A stretch of 6,607 nucleotides of DNA from an uncultured Oscillospiraceae bacterium (GTDB taxonomy: Bacteria; Bacillota; Clostridia; Oscillospirales; Oscillospiraceae): assembly GCA_934659475.1 (NCBI GenBank), contig CAKUHX010000091.1, forward strand, positions 1 to 6,607, given 5' to 3'. This document shows positions 5,312 through 6,607 of the stretch, in pieces; within the stretch, counting starts at the first letter, position 1, and every line of letters starts with the position of its first letter. The notes under the pieces are model-generated. The model had not been told where the DNA came from, did no database searches, and saw nothing but the letters and a program-made list of their open reading frames with translations. The position numbers were made by a program, and so were the translations under genes.

Positions 5312-6499
5312 ATGAGAGATATGGTCGCAGAATATACCAAGCGCCTTGAGCCGTCCGCCATCCGAGCGGTGCTGGACCGCGCCGCCGCCTTGCGGGCGGA
5401 GGGCCGTCCCATCGTTCCCTTCAGCGCGGGCGAACCTGATTTTCCCACCCCCACCCCCATCAAGAAGGCCACCGAGCAGGCCATCGAGGATAACTTCAGC
5501 CACTACTGCTCCAACCGGGGCATCCCCGAGCTGCGTGAGCTGCTGGCCAAAAAGCTGAAGGACGAGAGCAAGGTGGAGTACGACCCCGCCACCGAGATCA
5601 TCGTCACCAGCGGCGGCGCCGAGGCCCTGAACAACGCCATCCTCACCTTTGTGGGCCCCGGGGACGAGGTCATCGTGCCCACCCCCGCCTTCGTCACCTA
5701 TAAGAATCTGGCCAAGTTTGCCGGCGGCGTGTTTGTAGACGTGCCCCTGCGGGCGGAGGATAACTTCCAGCTGAACGCCGACGAGATCGAGAAGGTCATC
5801 ACCCCCAAGACCAAGATGATCGTAGTCAACAACCCCAACAACCCCTCCGGTGCCGTCTACACCCGCGAGACCCTGGAGAAGGTGGCCGCCCTGGCGGTGA
5901 AGTACGACCTGCTGGTGCTGTCCGACGAGATGTACAGCCGTCTGGTGTACGATGATGCGGAATTCGTCTCCATGGCTGCTCTGCCCGGCATGCGGGAGCG
6001 CACCATCATCGTCACCGGCTTCTCCAAGACCTACGCCATGACCGGCTGGCGTCTGGGCTATCTGGCCGCCGACAAGAAGCTGTGCGACTGGATGATCAAG
6101 ACCCACCAGTATTCCACCACCAACTCCCCCACCTTCATCCAGGTGGGCTTGGTCCACGCCCTGCAGGACCCCCAGACGGAGAAGGAGGTCCAGATCATGC
6201 TGGACGCCTTCGCCAAGCGCCGCAAGAATATCCTGGCCGGTCTGAAGAAGATCCACGGCCTGAAGGTCATCGAGCCCAAGGGTGCCTTCTATGTGCTGGT
6301 AGATGTGTCCGGCACCGGGCTGAAGGGCAAGGACTTTGCCATGCGCCTGCTGGAGGAGTACAACGTGGCTACCGTGCCCGCCATCGGTCTGGGCGACGCC
6401 TGCGGCGACTTTATCCGCATCTCCTACGCCGCCTCTGACGAGAATATCGTCCGGGGCCTGGAGAATATCGAGGCTTTTGTCAAGTCTCTGGGTGTGTGA
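5312..6499 (+). CDS. Fold-type-I aminotransferase, class I/II (AspB/AspC-like)
   Basis: The 395-residue PLP enzyme moves an amino group between an amino acid and a 2-oxo acid. Landmarks: FSAGEPDFPTPTPI (37-50), YCSNRGIPELRELLAKKL (65-82), SGGAEALNN (100-108), NNPNNPSG (173-180; N177 is the PLP-side Asn), SDEMYSR (204-210; D205 pairs the pyridine nitrogen, Y208 the phenolic oxygen), PLP lysine K239 in TGFSKTYAMTGWRLGYL, R247, and the substrate-carboxylate Arg369 in FIRISY. Length and residue set are normal for the Bacillus/Thermus AspAT-type subgroup, which includes aspartate, alanine and aromatic aminotransferases, so specificity is open. The ATG at 5312 is preferred because AAAGAGG (5297-5303) is 8 bases upstream; the in-frame GTG at 5303 overlaps that site. 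It lies 69 bases after the second dehydrogenase and likely supplies or consumes the 2-oxo acid used by the two dehydrogenases. Confidence 0.9.
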   Translation: MRDMVAEYTKRLEPSAIRAVLDRAAALRAEGRPIVPFSAGEPDFPTPTPIKKATEQAIEDNFSHYCSNRGIPELRELLAKKLKDESKVEYDPATEIIVTSGGAEALNNAILTFVGPGDEVIVPTPAFVTYKNLAKFAGGVFVDVPLRAEDNFQLNADEIEKVITPKTKMIVVNNPNNPSGAVYTRETLEKVAALAVKYDLLVLSDEMYSRLVYDDAEFVSMAALPGMRERTIIVTGFSKTYAMTGWRLGYLAADKKLCDWMIKTHQYSTTNSPTFIQVGLVHALQDPQTEKEVQIMLDAFAKRRKNILAGLKKIHGLKVIEPKGAFYVLVDVSGTGLKGKDFAMRLLEEYNVATVPAIGLGDACGDFIRISYAASDENIVRGLENIEAFVKSLGV

Positions 6500-6526
6500 G
6501 CCATCCCCTCAAAGCAGATCGGTCCC

Positions 6527-6567
6527 GCCGTCTCTCCGCCCATCCGGGCGGAGAGACGGCTCATTTT
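6527..6567 (+). terminator. Probable terminator of the three-gene cluster
   Basis: GCCGTCTCTCCGCCC (6527-6541) and GGGCGGAGAGACGGC (6546-6560) form a perfect 15-bp stem with an ATCC loop, 27 bases after the aminotransferase stop. It is followed by TCATTTTGTGTT, a moderately U-rich tail. The last 40 bases of the window after it show no gene. Confidence 0.8.
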
Positions 6568-6607
6568 GTGTTCTGTGGTTTGTGGAAAGAAAGCTGCAGG
6601 GCGGAGC

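Noticed and set aside
2954..6256. Very long minus-strand open frame of 1100 codons opposite the cluster
   Set aside because: Its product is low-complexity Gly/His/Leu/Gln/Val-rich with no recognisable domain. The three real genes share one reading frame (the gaps of 87 and 69 bases are multiples of three) and GC-biased codons, which keeps one antisense frame free of stops.

Overview
The window looks like a chromosomal segment of a Clostridia-type Firmicute, plausibly a gut Oscillospiraceae relative (Flavonifractor/Intestinimonas-like). This is inferred from strong AAGGAGG-type ribosome sites, low-GC style promoters, a PucR-family regulator and genes with strongly GC-rich third positions. The species cannot be fixed from the sequence alone.

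Left part (1-127): the 3' end of a lysyl-tRNA synthetase gene (lysS). Next comes a visibly AT-richer stretch (about 128-1570) that reads like an accessory insert. It holds a nested inverted repeat, one intact small cysteine-containing gene of the TIGR04076 type (317-736) with its own probable promoter and a very good terminator, a small frameshifted gene (870-1066), a cysteine desulfurase-like gene cut off after about 118 residues (1078-1434), a terminator-like hairpin, and a short doubtful ORF (1501-1641). A GC-rich hairpin at 1574-1622 closes this stretch.

Right part (1631-6607): the sequence becomes GC-rich and orderly. A PucR-family regulator on the minus strand (1631-2794) is divergent from a three-gene plus-strand cluster: two different D-2-hydroxyacid dehydrogenases (3197-4156 and 4244-5242) and a fold-type-I aminotransferase (5312-6499). 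Each cluster gene is followed by a strong GC-rich hairpin; the last is a probable terminator. The roughly 400-base divergent region carries two good -35/-10 promoters facing away from each other. It also has a pair of near-identical repeats with a GACA-N3-TGTC core, one upstream of each promoter, which are natural candidate sites for the neighbouring regulator.

Together the right-hand genes suggest a regulated route between an amino acid, its 2-oxo acid (aminotransferase) and a D-2-hydroxy acid (dehydrogenases), as in fermentative amino acid catabolism or redox balancing. The substrate cannot be read from the sequence. The most interesting items are the duplicated operator architecture and the pairing of two cofactor-distinct dehydrogenases with one aminotransferase under a PucR-type regulator.
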